Source: Hermatobates lingyangjiaoensis
Lineage: Eukaryota; Arthropoda; Insecta; Hemiptera; Hermatobatidae
Assembly: GCA_026182355.1 (NCBI GenBank)
Contig: JAPFBL010000228.1
Location: forward strand, 372,001-436,000
Direction: 5' to 3'
DNA: 64,000 nucleotides
In this document: piece by piece, positions 63,263 through 64,000 of the stretch
Position numbering within the stretch: position 1 is the first letter of the stretch
Layout of the letters: each line of letters begins with the position of its first letter
Position numbers and translations under genes: made by a program
Notes under the pieces: model-generated
The model's input: the letters and a program-made list of their open reading frames with translations, nothing else
Databases searched by the model: none
What the model was told of the DNA's origin: nothing

Positions 63263-64000
63263 ATATATATATATTATATATATATATATATATAAAACAG
63301 TTATATATATACATTTATATTTATATATATATATCCAACAACCAACAAAACAATAGAAATGAGACCTTGCTACATAGTGAGGATTCTTTATTATCCATTT
63401 ATTTGAAAAATAGATTAACAATAAAAAACTCTCATAAACGACAGATTTATATAAATTTTCCTTTACAAAACCATAATTTTAAAAACTATTCTTATTTCTC
63501 GTTAATATTTTATTATATACCAAATGAAAGTTTAAAATAAATTATATAGTTTTTATTTTAAATATATATAAAACGAGTACTTCGGAAAAGGGGAACAATC
63601 GAATAATTTGAAATGTTTTAAAATTATCTAGGGACTTATTTCTGGGTTAATTTAAAATTCCTACAGCTGTAAGGGTTCTGGAAGAGTGGTTCAAGGTACC
63701 TGGAGTTAGCCTTTTGGTGTTGCTATATAGACTTATTAAGGAAGAATATCATGTTATATGGTTTGGTTTTCAATATCAATTAGGTAAATACTGGATCATT
63801 TTATAGGTTAACTTGCCATTATTAACCTATATTGTTCTAAATTGGAGAAAGAAAATAGCATTTCAGTTCTTCCGTGGTTTTAATCGCACCACTCGAATTG
63901 ACCTTCTTGTGTTTCTATGCACACGGGAAGTGGTTCCTTTGATCATTTATCTCTCTCTATAAATCCCCTCATTAGAGTTTCCATGTATATATATATATAT
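63263..64000. other. (TA)n and AT-rich end of window
   Basis: Dense (TA)n to about 63335, then AT-rich sequence without a supported gene. Sequence ends in (TA)n. Confidence 0.5.

Overview
The window is animal nuclear DNA: AT-rich, intron-rich and packed with decayed transposable elements and (TA)n microsatellites. It carries the 3' two-thirds of one real gene on the + strand. That gene is NALCN (narrow abdomen in Drosophila, nca-1/2 in C. elegans), the four-domain sodium-leak channel. Twenty coding exons (929-38687) splice in consistent phase to 3,480 nt (1,159 codons plus stop), running from the end of domain II S6 through domains III and IV to the C-terminal tail. Domain I and most of domain II lie upstream of the window. 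Stretches such as SLIAGLRATNE and FVTKMKL resemble arthropod NALCN more than the vertebrate protein. With the long introns, tRNA-derived SINEs and many Penelope-like elements, this suggests an arthropod, perhaps a chelicerate; the species cannot be named from the sequence.

Layout. 1-928 is intron. 929-38687 is NALCN, whose introns (up to about 4.5 kb) are filled with repeats. 38688-64000 has no host gene I can support. It holds a Helitron remnant (40.28-41.5 kb), two Penelope-like 3' ends with GIY-YIG endonuclease domains (42.7-43.4 kb and 59.97-60.87 kb), a mariner-like relic, SINEs, hAT-like and pogo/Tigger-like elements, satellites, and an odd GC-richer block at 54.8-55.8 kb.

The most striking content is RNA-level. 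At least two dozen short motifs match the hammerhead ribozyme core (CUGANGA, hairpin stem II, GAAA, tiny palindromic stem III, UH, stem I). They fall into about ten sequence families on both strands. Several can be tied to Penelope-like retroelements: two lie just 3' of GIY-YIG ORFs, one sits between the end of a GIY-YIG domain and the start of a second element's N-terminal ORF, and in two families an ATG-started ORF begins inside the ribozyme. Most copies are inverted pairs forming palindromes of about 170-600 bp, and many abut (TA)n tracts. Four copies stop at the same codon, where the element's own ACNAATATAT runs into (TA)n.

Host gene and elements interact by position. Element copies end within about 25-90 bp of the acceptors of exons 2 and 12, and most large introns would be transcribed as long hairpins carrying potential self-cleaving RNAs.
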